A stretch of 64,000 nucleotides of DNA, from positions 310,001 through 374,000 of the forward strand of contig JAFYSZ010000001.1 in the NCBI GenBank assembly GCA_017559135.1. The letters are read 5' to 3'. The stretch is from Bacteroidales bacterium (GTDB taxonomy: Bacteria > Bacteroidota > Bacteroidia > Bacteroidales > P3). Below the pieces are notes generated by a model. The model had not been told where the DNA came from, did no database searches, and saw nothing but the letters and a program-made list of their open reading frames with translations. The number at the start of each line of letters is the position of its first letter. The stretch's first letter is position 1. Below, piece by piece: positions 40,077-48,429 of this stretch. Both the position numbers and the translations under genes were made by a program.

Positions 40077-41127
40077 CTTCGTGTTGTTGTCTGAAAATCT
40101 CTTTTTGCAATTCTATTTCTTCTTTTAGTTGTTCTATAGTTGGTAAATAGGTTAAATATCTTGCTTGAAACAAACGCTCATTGTCGTGTAGAACTGAATA
40201 ACGTGCCATATCCTCACTTGTTTCCGAACAAAGAATAAGTCCTATTGTAGGATTATCTCCTTGTGTACGCTTTAAATTATCATACATTCTTACATACATA
40301 TCCATTTATCCAACATCTTGATGAGTAATTCTTGATGTTTTAAGATCTATCAACAAGAAACATTTAAGTATATAGTTATAAAATACCAAATCAATGAAGT
40401 AATCTCCCATATCAGTCTTGATATGCTGTTGTCGAGCAACAAAAGCATAACCTTTACCTAACTCCATTACAAATTTTTGTATATGAGTAATAATAGAGGA
40501 TTCAAGTTCCGTTTCCGAAAAATCAGCATTTGGTGCCAAACCTAAAAACTCTGCAACAATAGGATTTTTAATAAATTCTAATTTATCTTGTTGAAAAGGA
40601 GTAGTTATTTGAATCATTTCCTCTTTTACTATCTTTTTGTTTTGTGATTGTAGCAAACGATAATAATATTGAGAAGCAATATTTCTATCAAGCGTTCTTA
40701 CAGACCACATTTCGTTGATTGCTTCTTGTAAATACCAATCTCGTGCTTCTTTATCCGTTACTCTGAGTAAGGTTCTATAATGAGACCATGAAAGTATTTG
40801 AGATTTTACACACGCTGTGTGGAAAATCTCTGGAAAAAATTTATAGAACTGAACAAACTGATAAAGATTACTTTGCGTAAATCCTTTGCCATAAATATTT
40901 GTTAAGTGTAGAGAAAGGTGTTTTACAACTTCTTTGCCGTATATAGCCCTATCTTCTCCTTGCAATTCTTCTTCTGCAATACGTTTTCCTAACAACCAAT
41001 TTCTTTGCACCATAGCAATGTTTACAGCATTGTAAGCATAACCACGTGCTTGTTCAACAATACTTTCTACATCTTTGAAAATATCATTAGTATTGTTAAG
41101 TTTGAAAATTTCAATATCTTGTCCCAT
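40066..41127 (-). pseudogene. DUF1016 (YhcG-type) PD-(D/E)xK nuclease, interrupted by one stop codon
   Basis: Two in-frame pieces with no gap: 273 residues, a TAA at 40306-40308, then an ATG and 79 more residues. Together they give the normal ~350-residue family length. The first piece holds the DUF1016 N domain and the nuclease core (D246 in DYFIDLVFYN, D261-x-K263 in LLIDLKT). The second gives MDMYVRMYDNLKR, NPTIGLILCSE and LPTIEQLKEEIE. Homologues read HQDVGQMDMYVRMYD, so the stop replaces a Gln codon (CAA to TAA). Possibly a recent pseudogene or a read error; a two-piece protein is less likely. Such nucleases often sit near restriction systems, as here (5 kb away). Confidence 0.85.
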
Positions 41128-41131
41128 ATTG

Positions 41132-41228
41132 CAAAAATAATGATTTTATTGATAATAATTCAAAGAAAGAGAAAAATAAAACCAAGAATTAAAAAAATAA
41201 AATCAAGTATTATTTTTCTGAAACAAAG
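41132..41228 (-). repeat. 21-bp-periodic array and -7 box upstream of the DUF1016 gene
   Basis: Minus-strand units start at 41228 (CTTTGTTTCAGAA), 41207 (CTTGATTTTATT), 41186 (CTTGGTTTTATT) and 41165 (CTTTGAATTATT), exactly 21 bp apart. A TATTTTTG box (41132-41139) follows, just before the ATG. TTTG of the last unit lies 21 bp from that box. Confidence 0.75.
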
Positions 41229-41238
41229 AAAAAAAAGA

Positions 41239-41270
41239 ATGCTCCAAGGTTTTCAAGGAGCATTTATTTT
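41239..41270 (-). terminator. Terminator of gyrB
   Basis: Stem ATGCTCC (41239-41245) with GGAGCAT (41257-41263), 11-nt loop, T-run on the minus strand (the A-run at 41229-41237). Confidence 0.8.
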
Positions 41271-41282
41271 TTTGATTTTTTA

Positions 41283-43238
41283 TTACGCATCTATATTTGC
41301 GTATGTTGCGTTCTTTTCTATAAATTCTCTTCTTGGTGGAACGTCATCGCCCATTAGCATTGAGAAAACTCTATCTGCTTCTGATGCGTTTTCAATAGTT
41401 ACTTGTCTTAATATACGAGTTGCGGGATTCATTGTTGTTTCCCAAAGTTGTTCTTCGTTCATTTCTCCAAGACCTTTGTAGCGTTGAACTTCAAATTTGC
41501 CTTTGGAATTTAAAGTTATTTCCTCTATTGCAGCGGTTCTCTCTTCTTCGCTCCAACAATATACGCCTTGCTTATTGCTATTAGAAGAAACTCTGTATAA
41601 AGGTGGTGTTGCAATAAAGACATGTCCTTCTTCAATAAGTTCACGCATATAACGGAAGAAGAATGTCAAGATAAGGGTTGCGATATGTGCACCATCGACA
41701 TCGGCATCGGTCATAATAATTACTTTATGGTAACGCAATTTTTCCATATTCAATGCTTTTGAGTCTTCTTTTGTGCCTATTGAAACTCCTAAAGCTGTGT
41801 AAATATTTTTGATTTCTTCTGAATCCAAGACTCTATGTTGCATTGCTTTTTCTACATTAAGAATCTTTCCTCTTAAAGGTAGTATTGCTTGATGTTCTCT
41901 ATCTCTTCCTTGTTTTGCAGTACCGCCTGCCGAATCTCCTTCGACTAAAAATAATTCGCAAACGCTTGCATCGTTACTTGCACAATCGGCTAATTTTCCT
42001 GGAAGCCCTGCAACGCCCAAGATTGTTTGTCTTTGAACAAGGTCTCTCGCTTTTCTTGCGGCGTGACGTGCTGTTGCTGCCAAGATAACCTTATCAACAA
42101 TTTGCTTAGCCTCTTTTGGATGTTCTTCAAGATAGTTTGCAAGAATTTCACTCACTGCTGCCGCAACCGCAGGGGCTACTTCGCTGTTTCCAAGCTTTGT
42201 TTTGGTTTGTCCTTCAAATTGAGGTTCTTGAACTTTTACTGAAATAACAGCGGTTAATCCTTCTCTGAAATCGTCTCCCGCTATCTCAAATTTCAATTTA
42301 TCAAGCAATCCTTCTTTTGTTGCATAGTTTTTCAAGGTTCTTGTCATTGCTTGACGAAATCCTGTTAGGTGAGTACCGCCTTCATGCGTGTTAATATTGT
42401 TCACATACGAATGAAGATTTTCGGTAAAACCTGTATTGTATTGCATTGCTATTTCAATAGGAATGCCTTGCTTTTCTCCCTCAACATAAATTGGTTCTGG
42501 AATCAAATGTTCTCTTGTTGCGTCAAGGTAAGATATGAAATCTATCAATCCTTGTTCTGAATAGAAGGTTTCTGTCAATACATTTCCTTGCTCATCTTTT
42601 TGACGAAAATCGGTAATCGTTAATTCTATTCCTTTATTTAAGAAAGCCAATTCTCTAAGTCTTGAAGCCAAGGTTTGATAATCATAAACACTGACAGTAA
42701 ACACTTCATCGTCTGGCAAAAACTCAACAACCGTTCCGCGTTTATCTGTTGTGCCAATTTCTTTTACTGCATATTGAGGAATACCTCTTGAATACTCTTG
42801 TTCATATACCTTTCCGTCACGATAAACATTTACTTTAAGATATTTTGATAAAGCATTCACACAACTAACTCCTACTCCGTGCAAACCTCCTGATACTTTA
42901 TAAGAACCTTTGTCAAATTTACCGCCAGCATGTAGGACAGTCATAACGACTTCTAATGCAGAGCGACCTTCTTTTGGGTGCATATCAACCGGGATTCCAC
43001 GACCGTTATCCTCAACTCTAATAGAATTATTTTCTAATATTTGAACGCTTATTTTATTACAATAACCTGCCAAAGCCTCGTCAATAGAATTATCTACAAC
43101 TTCATAAACTAAGTGATGCAAACCTCTAACATTAACATCACCAATGTACATTGCCGGTCTTTTTCTTACAGCCTCTAAGCCTTCCAATACGTTGATGTTG
43201 GCGGCCGTATATTCTCCTTTTCTTAATTCTTCACTCAT
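41283..43238 (-). CDS. gyrB: DNA gyrase subunit B
   Basis: 651 residues. GHKL ATPase: YEVVDNSIDEALAGYC, VEDNGRGIPVD, HAGGKFDKGSYKVSGGLHGV (20 residues shown) and GVSCVNALS. Transducer domain with QPHFEGQTKTKLG-like QEPQFEGQTKTKLGN. TOPRIM metal site: LVEGDSAGG and TDADVDGAHI. C-terminal KGLGEMNEEQLWETTMNP is typical of GyrB. Partner of gyrA at 16.9-19.4 kb. A TATCTTTG box on the minus strand (43267-43274) lies about 28 bp upstream. Confidence 0.97.
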   Translation of the reverse strand: MSEELRKGEYTAANINVLEGLEAVRKRPAMYIGDVNVRGLHHLVYEVVDNSIDEALAGYCNKISVQILENNSIRVEDNGRGIPVDMHPKEGRSALEVVMTVLHAGGKFDKGSYKVSGGLHGVGVSCVNALSKYLKVNVYRDGKVYEQEYSRGIPQYAVKEIGTTDKRGTVVEFLPDDEVFTVSVYDYQTLASRLRELAFLNKGIELTITDFRQKDEQGNVLTETFYSEQGLIDFISYLDATREHLIPEPIYVEGEKQGIPIEIAMQYNTGFTENLHSYVNNINTHEGGTHLTGFRQAMTRTLKNYATKEGLLDKLKFEIAGDDFREGLTAVISVKVQEPQFEGQTKTKLGNSEVAPAVAAAVSEILANYLEEHPKEAKQIVDKVILAATARHAARKARDLVQRQTILGVAGLPGKLADCASNDASVCELFLVEGDSAGGTAKQGRDREHQAILPLRGKILNVEKAMQHRVLDSEEIKNIYTALGVSIGTKEDSKALNMEKLRYHKVIIMTDADVDGAHIATLILTFFFRYMRELIEEGHVFIATPPLYRVSSNSNKQGVYCWSEEERTAAIEEITLNSKGKFEVQRYKGLGEMNEEQLWETTMNPATRILRQVTIENASEADRVFSMLMGDDVPPRREFIEKNATYANIDA

Positions 43239-43266
43239 TATTGTAAATCCTTAATTTTTCAGCCCA

Positions 43267-43324
43267 CAAAGATACTATTTTTTCTTTATTCTTAGAATAT
43301 ATTCCACGTTTTTTTGTAGTTTTG
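43267..43324. promoter_or_regulatory. Divergent -7 boxes for gyrB and the YfhO-like gene
   Basis: TATCTTTG leftward (43267-43274) and TAGTTTTG rightward (43317-43324). Neither has a clear TTG at 19 bp. The boxes are about 30 bp upstream of their ATGs. Confidence 0.5.
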
Positions 43325-43353
43325 CACTTTCTAATTAAAATAAAAAGATAGAT

Positions 43354-45924
43354 ATGAACTTCAAAAAAATCATTCCTCACATTATTGCAATAGTTTCTTT
43401 CATTGCAATCAGTTTTGTATTTTTCTCTCCTGTAATGGAAGGAAAAAAACTATTTCAAAGCGATATGGCACAATTTGATGGTGCTTCCAAAGAATTACAT
43501 GACTATGAAAAAGCAAGCGGAGAAGGTGCTAATTGGGCAAATGCAATGTTTAGCGGAATGCCTTCTTATCAAATAGCATTTCCTCAATCAAATAATATTT
43601 TTAATACAATAGCCCCACCTCTAACTCTTTGGAATCGTTCATTCGATGCGGGCATTTTCTTTGTTATGATGCTCGGTTTCTATGTTTTTATGTGCTCTAT
43701 GGGAGCCAAACCTTTGATTAGTGCATTCTCGGCCTTGATTTATGCCTTAGGCTCATACAATGTGATAATTATTACCGTAGGACACATCACAAAAGCGTGG
43801 GCAATGGCAATGATAGCACCGATTCTTGCTGGTATGATACTCGTTTTCAAACGCAAATACATTTCTGGAATAATTATATTCACACTTTCATTAGGTCTTC
43901 AAATATATTTCAATCATATTCAAATCACTTACTACACACTAATTGCTACTTTAATACTTGGAATAACTTATTTAATTTATGCAATTAAAGAAAAACAAAT
44001 CAAAAACTTTGCTTTATCGTGTGGAGCCTTGATAATAGCAGCCGTAATTGCCGTTATGCCAAATTCTTCTCACCTTGCACTTAACGCAGAGTACGCAAAA
44101 CACACAATGAGAGGCGGAAGCGAACTTTCAATCAAAGCAAACGACAACGCAAACAATAATGAAAAAGGATTAACCATAGATTACGCATACGCATGGAGTT
44201 ATGGAGTTGGCGAAACCTTAACAATGCTAATTCCAGACTTCAAAGGAGGTGGCTCATCAGACAATCGATGGGAATCATTAGCCGAAAATCGTTTACAAGA
44301 AATACAATCAACACAACCGGCACAAGCCTCACACCCTCAAATCAATCAAGTAGTTAATCAATACGCAGGCTCAACCTATTGGGGCGAACAACCATTCACA
44401 GCAGGCACAGTTTACTTTGGATCAATCGTTATTTTCCTTTCACTACTCGGCTTTTTGCTAATCAAAGGTGCAGAACGTTGGTGGTTATTATTTGCAACAA
44501 TCGTTTCAATCCTTATGTCTTGGGGTAGCAACTTTATGATTCTAAACGAGTTTCTTTTCAATCACCTACCTCTTTACAACAAATTCCGTACCCCTTCAAT
44601 GATTCTTGTGATTGCAAACGTAACATTAGTAATCACAGCCTTTCTTGGACTAAAAGAATTCTTTAATAAAGAAATAGATAATAAGAAAAAAACAATCTCA
44701 CTCTATATTAGTGGCGGAATAGTTGGAGGATTCTGTCTACTATGTGCCCTCCTACCCGATTTATTTGCCTCATTCACCTGCTCAAAAGACACAACATTTG
44801 AAACAATGTTAGGAAATAGTTTCATTCAAGCATTGTATGAAGACCGCAAATCAGCATTCACCTCAGATGCCTTACGCTCATTTATCTTTATAGCAATAGC
44901 ATTTGTCAGCCTTTTCCTATTTGCAAAAGACAAATTAAAGAAAGAAATCATAGTAATAGTCATTATAGGAATTGCATCAGTGATTGACCTATGGCAAGTA
45001 GACAAACGATACATATCAAACGACAATTACAAAAAACCATACGAATTAGAAATACAATCAACCCCAGCATTAGAAACCATAAAAGCAGACGTAGAAGCAA
45101 AAAACATAAATCACTATCGCGTTTACAATATGTCAGTAAACACATTCAATGACGCATCAACCTCATATCACGTTCCATCGATTGGAGGCTATCACGGAGC
45201 AAAACTACAACGCTATCAAGACATTATTTCCTTCCACCTAACAAATCCAAACTACGTTCAAAAAGACCTAAACGACACTTCACTTCTCAAAACCAATCAA
45301 ATCCGTCAATTCTTCTACACCTACCAACAACAAATCAAGTGTCCAAACCTACAAGTTTTAAATATGCTTGATACAAAATACTTTATACTTCCAGTAGGTC
45401 AAGAAGGAGGCACAGCAATTGAAAATCCAGAAGCCTGTGGAGCCGCTTGGTTTGTAGAAAACATTAAAACCGTAAACACAGCAGATGAAGAAATACTTGC
45501 ATTAAACGATTTCAACCCACAACACACTGCAATCCTTAACAAAGAATTTGCTTCACAACTACAAAACAAAGACTTCTCTAACGCAGACCAACAAGCAACA
45601 ATCACATTGCAAGAATCACCAAACAAAAACCCTGACTTAAAAATCTATAAGACCAAATCCACAACCCCACAACTATGCGTTTTTTCAGAAATCTATTACA
45701 AAGACGGTTGGAAAGCCTACATTGACGGCAAAGAAGCACCAATCCTAAGAGCCAACTATGTACTTAGAGCCTTAGAAGTGCCAGCAGGAGAACACACAAT
45801 CGAACTAAGATGCGAGCCAGACACCCTAAAAACATTTAATATCATCAACCTAATCGGCTCAATCCTAATAGTAGTTTTCGTAATCGGAGCAATAGCCTTG
45901 CCATTCATTAAAAAGAAAAAATAA
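43354..45924 (+). CDS. YfhO-family polytopic membrane protein
   Basis: 856 residues with roughly 12-14 transmembrane helices. Family features: SDMAQFDGASKELHDYEKA after the first helix, WANAMFSGMPSYQIAFP, YALGSYNVIIITVGHITKAW and TYWGEQPFTAGTVYFG. The extracytoplasmic C-terminal domain ends in YYKDGWKAYIDGKEAPILRANYVL (two segments) before the last helix. YfhO-type proteins resemble GT-C glycosyltransferases and probably transfer a sugar to a cell-surface polymer using lipid-linked donors. Monocistronic, divergent from gyrB. Confidence 0.88.
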   Translation: MNFKKIIPHIIAIVSFIAISFVFFSPVMEGKKLFQSDMAQFDGASKELHDYEKASGEGANWANAMFSGMPSYQIAFPQSNNIFNTIAPPLTLWNRSFDAGIFFVMMLGFYVFMCSMGAKPLISAFSALIYALGSYNVIIITVGHITKAWAMAMIAPILAGMILVFKRKYISGIIIFTLSLGLQIYFNHIQITYYTLIATLILGITYLIYAIKEKQIKNFALSCGALIIAAVIAVMPNSSHLALNAEYAKHTMRGGSELSIKANDNANNNEKGLTIDYAYAWSYGVGETLTMLIPDFKGGGSSDNRWESLAENRLQEIQSTQPAQASHPQINQVVNQYAGSTYWGEQPFTAGTVYFGSIVIFLSLLGFLLIKGAERWWLLFATIVSILMSWGSNFMILNEFLFNHLPLYNKFRTPSMILVIANVTLVITAFLGLKEFFNKEIDNKKKTISLYISGGIVGGFCLLCALLPDLFASFTCSKDTTFETMLGNSFIQALYEDRKSAFTSDALRSFIFIAIAFVSLFLFAKDKLKKEIIVIVIIGIASVIDLWQVDKRYISNDNYKKPYELEIQSTPALETIKADVEAKNINHYRVYNMSVNTFNDASTSYHVPSIGGYHGAKLQRYQDIISFHLTNPNYVQKDLNDTSLLKTNQIRQFFYTYQQQIKCPNLQVLNMLDTKYFILPVGQEGGTAIENPEACGAAWFVENIKTVNTADEEILALNDFNPQHTAILNKEFASQLQNKDFSNADQQATITLQESPNKNPDLKIYKTKSTTPQLCVFSEIYYKDGWKAYIDGKEAPILRANYVLRALEVPAGEHTIELRCEPDTLKTFNIINLIGSILIVVFVIGAIALPFIKKKK

Positions 45925-46018
45925 AACAAAGAAATAAAAAAATAAAACGCTCGTTTGTCAGATTAACTCTTTGACCCACGAGCGTTTTTCTTTGAGTTAT
46001 TTTTTATTATTACTTTTG
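45923..46018 (+). repeat. Repeat/terminator hairpin, copy 2, running into the promoter of the R-M genes
   Basis: Stem ACGCTCGT (45947-45954) with ACGAGCGT (45978-45985) and a T-run. Plus-strand units start every 21 bp: 45948, 45969 (CTTTGACCC) and 45990 (CTTTGAGTTATT). At the next 21-bp step, 46011, sits a -7 box, TACTTTTG (46011-46018). AAAACAAAG at 45923 is an opposite-strand unit. The whole block resembles 39988-40076. Confidence 0.8.
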
Positions 46019-46038
46019 CACAAAAATAAGTACGGGAA

Positions 46039-47508
46039 ATGCACTCAAATAGCAAAGAAAAACAGATAGGACAAGTCTTTACACCAGAATATATCGTTTG
46101 CGAAATGTTGGATTACGTAGATTACACAATAGAAAATGATATTTTAGATAAGCATATCATAGATAATAGTTGTGGAAATGGTGCGTTTCTTATTCAAATC
46201 GCAAAGCGATATATACAATCATCAATAAACAAAAACTTAACTAAAGAAAAGATTATTCAAGGTTTAGAAACATTTATTCATGGCATAGATAACGATATTG
46301 TTGCTATTGAAAATTGCATAACAAATCTTAATAATCTTGTTTTAAACTATGGATTTGAAAATATAAATTGGGATATTCGCAACGATAACACATTGAAAGT
46401 AAAAGATTATGATGGTAAAATGGATTTTGTTGTGGGCAATCCACCTTACGTTAGAGTGCATAATTTAGAAGATACTTACAATGATGTAAAGCAATTCAAA
46501 TTTGCAGACGGAGGAATGACGGATTTATATCTTGTCTTTTTTGAAATAGGATTTAATATGCTAAATAATAGTGGTAAATTATGCTATATTACTCCTTCTT
46601 CTTGGCTTAATAGTCTTGCAGCAAAGAAATTGCGTTGCCATATAGCCGAACATCAAAATTTAGTGGCGTTAATTGATTTAGAACACTTTCAAGCATTTGA
46701 TAAAATCACTACCTATACTTTGATTTCAGTGTTTTCCAAAAATGTACAATCAGAAAAATTTGATTATTATACTTTTAATAGCGAAAAATTAAAGAGAGAA
46801 TTTGTTGATAGATTGTCATACGATGATGTTTTAATAGATTCGTATTTTTATCTAACGAAAAAAGAAAACCTTGCGAAGTTAAAAAACATTAAACGAAAGC
46901 ATAAAAAATATGTTAGCGTAAAAAATGGCTTTGCGACCTTAGCCGATAAAAGTTTTATAGGAGATAATATTCCTGAAACGTTCATTACGATTCCTATTAT
47001 TAAAGGCTCAACGGGGAAATGGTCAAAATGCTTATTTCCTTATGATAGAAATGGGAAGCCGTTAGACAAAGAATTATTATTTTCAAATGAATCGTTACGT
47101 CAACATTTTGAAAGCGAAAAAGAAAATATTTTAAAAGGAAAAGAAGAGTACGAAGGTTGGTATTTATTTGGTAGAACACAAGCTTTATCTGATGTTTGGA
47201 AAAACAAAATCGCTATAAATGCTTTATTAAGAACTAAGTCCGATTTAAAAATAGAAGAAGTAGAAGCAGGAAAAGGGATTTACAGCGGATTATACATAGT
47301 TGGAGAAACAGATGTCAAAACAATAAAAGAAATTTTGACTACTGACGAATTCGTAGATTATATAAAAAGTATAAAAAAGTATAAAAGCGGAGGATATTAC
47401 ACCTTTAACTCAAAAGATGCAGAGCAATTCATAAATTATAAACTTAATGCAATAAAAAATCATGAACAATCAAGAATTTTTACAAGTAATCTCGAACTCT
47501 TTTCGTGA
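46039..47508 (+). CDS. Adenine-specific DNA methyltransferase of a type II restriction-modification system
   Basis: 489 residues. N-terminal GQVFTPEYIVCEMLDY (motif X), SAM-binding DNSCGNGAF (residues 42-50, motif I) and catalytic NPPY (134-137, motif IV) define an N6-adenine methyltransferase of gamma order. The remaining C-terminal half should be the target-recognition domain (for example KSGGYYTFNSKDAEQF). No nuclease domain is fused. The restriction gene overlaps its last 47 bp. Recognition site unknown. It lies between housekeeping genes and next to repeat arrays, which suggests acquisition by transfer. Confidence 0.9.
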   Translation: MHSNSKEKQIGQVFTPEYIVCEMLDYVDYTIENDILDKHIIDNSCGNGAFLIQIAKRYIQSSINKNLTKEKIIQGLETFIHGIDNDIVAIENCITNLNNLVLNYGFENINWDIRNDNTLKVKDYDGKMDFVVGNPPYVRVHNLEDTYNDVKQFKFADGGMTDLYLVFFEIGFNMLNNSGKLCYITPSSWLNSLAAKKLRCHIAEHQNLVALIDLEHFQAFDKITTYTLISVFSKNVQSEKFDYYTFNSEKLKREFVDRLSYDDVLIDSYFYLTKKENLAKLKNIKRKHKKYVSVKNGFATLADKSFIGDNIPETFITIPIIKGSTGKWSKCLFPYDRNGKPLDKELLFSNESLRQHFESEKENILKGKEEYEGWYLFGRTQALSDVWKNKIAINALLRTKSDLKIEEVEAGKGIYSGLYIVGETDVKTIKEILTTDEFVDYIKSIKKYKSGGYYTFNSKDAEQFINYKLNAIKNHEQSRIFTSNLELFS

Positions 47509-48169
47509 TTTTTTAGAATCAGGAACTTCGCATTCTACTACCAAACTAAAACCTTTGCATGGTGCAGTGGCAAACGATATTGCTGAACGATTAGGTGAAG
47601 ATTATAAAGTATTCTCGCAAGGGTATGGAACAAATAAAGAGAAAAAAATACTTGGAAGATATATTGATAAAAGAGTAGATATAACCATAGAAACAAAGGA
47701 AGGAAAATCTGTTTGTGGAATTGCTGTAAAGTTTGTAATGCAAAATTATTCGCAAAACTCTAATAATTATTTTGAAAATATGCTTGGTGAAACTGCAAAC
47801 ATAAGATGTGAAGGTATTCCTTACTTTCAAATTTTTATAATCTTAGATAAACTTCCTTACTATAAGAAAAACAAAACTATTAAACATTGGGAAGAGTTTA
47901 CTGCGCACAATATAGAAAAGTATGTGAAGTTGTCAAAAGACGATATAAATGTATATTTTCATACTCCAAACAAAACTTTAATTTATGTAGTGCATATACC
48001 TGACAATACCGAGATAAAAACTGCCGAAGAGTACTTTTCTTATTACAAAAAAGAGAATCCAAATGTTACTTTAACGAAAAATAGTTACGATCAATTTGAT
48101 AATTCTGTTATTTTTAACGATTACGAAAAATTTATAGATAAAATATATTACACGATCAAGGCTTTGTAA
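47462..48169 (+). CDS. Probable type II restriction endonuclease
   Basis: 235 residues, starting 47 bp before the methyltransferase stop in another frame; the position itself is the main evidence. The sequence has YIDKRVDITI (D73) followed by GIAVKFV (K90), a plausible PD-(D/E)xK core in which the usual acidic residue before x-K is replaced by Ala. NYSQNSNNYFENMLGETANIR (20 shown plus R) is a strongly patterned block I associate with enzymes next to such methylases, but I cannot name a family. IDKLYYTIK-like ends are unremarkable. It could be a catalytically unusual nuclease. Confidence 0.65.
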   Translation: MNNQEFLQVISNSFRDFLESGTSHSTTKLKPLHGAVANDIAERLGEDYKVFSQGYGTNKEKKILGRYIDKRVDITIETKEGKSVCGIAVKFVMQNYSQNSNNYFENMLGETANIRCEGIPYFQIFIILDKLPYYKKNKTIKHWEEFTAHNIEKYVKLSKDDINVYFHTPNKTLIYVVHIPDNTEIKTAEEYFSYYKKENPNVTLTKNSYDQFDNSVIFNDYEKFIDKIYYTIKAL

Positions 48170-48245
48170 ATTCAAACAAAAAGGTTTCAAGAATCAATTA
48201 TAAGCAAAAACGCTTTTTTACGTCATCTAAATTTCAGTCCACAAA

Positions 48246-48392
48246 GGTATAATAATTTTTTTAAGTACAAAAATTTTGCGAATAAAGTCTTTGTGAAATA
48301 AAACAAAGAAATAATTTTCTAAAACAAAGAAATAATTTTCTAAAACAAAGAAATAATTTTTTAAAACAAAGAAATATTTTTCTAAAATCAAG
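48246..48392 (-). repeat. 21-bp tandem array, six exact steps
   Basis: The gene-free 48170-48429 region holds this array. Minus-strand units start at 48392 (CTTGATTTTAGAAAA), 48371, 48350, 48329 and 48308 (all CTTTGTTTT) and 48287 (CTTTATTCG), exactly 21 bp apart. More degenerate starts follow at 48265 and 48246. Three consecutive units share CTTTGTTTT and GAAATAATTTTCTAA (plus strand). This is the clearest array in the window. Confidence 0.9.
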
Positions 48393-48395
48393 AAA

Positions 48396-48425
48396 AAAGG
48401 CAACCGTTTTGGCTGCCTTTTTATT
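48396..48425. terminator. Terminator of rocD (bidirectional)
   Basis: AAGGCA-a-CC (48397-48404 region) pairs with GG-c-TGCCTT (48411-48419). T-run on the plus side and A-run on the other. It directly adjoins the 21-bp array. Confidence 0.8.
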
Positions 48426-48429
48426 TTTA

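Noticed and set aside
40066..40305. An independent 79-residue gene
   Set aside because: It continues the DUF1016 family sequence exactly in frame after a single stop codon.
46039..48169. Replication origin or tRNA-linked integration site near the R-M genes
   Set aside because: No DnaA-box cluster, tRNA gene or attachment-site duplication could be recognised.
48246..48392. CRISPR array
   Set aside because: The 21-bp units are directly tandem with no spacers, and no cas gene is present.
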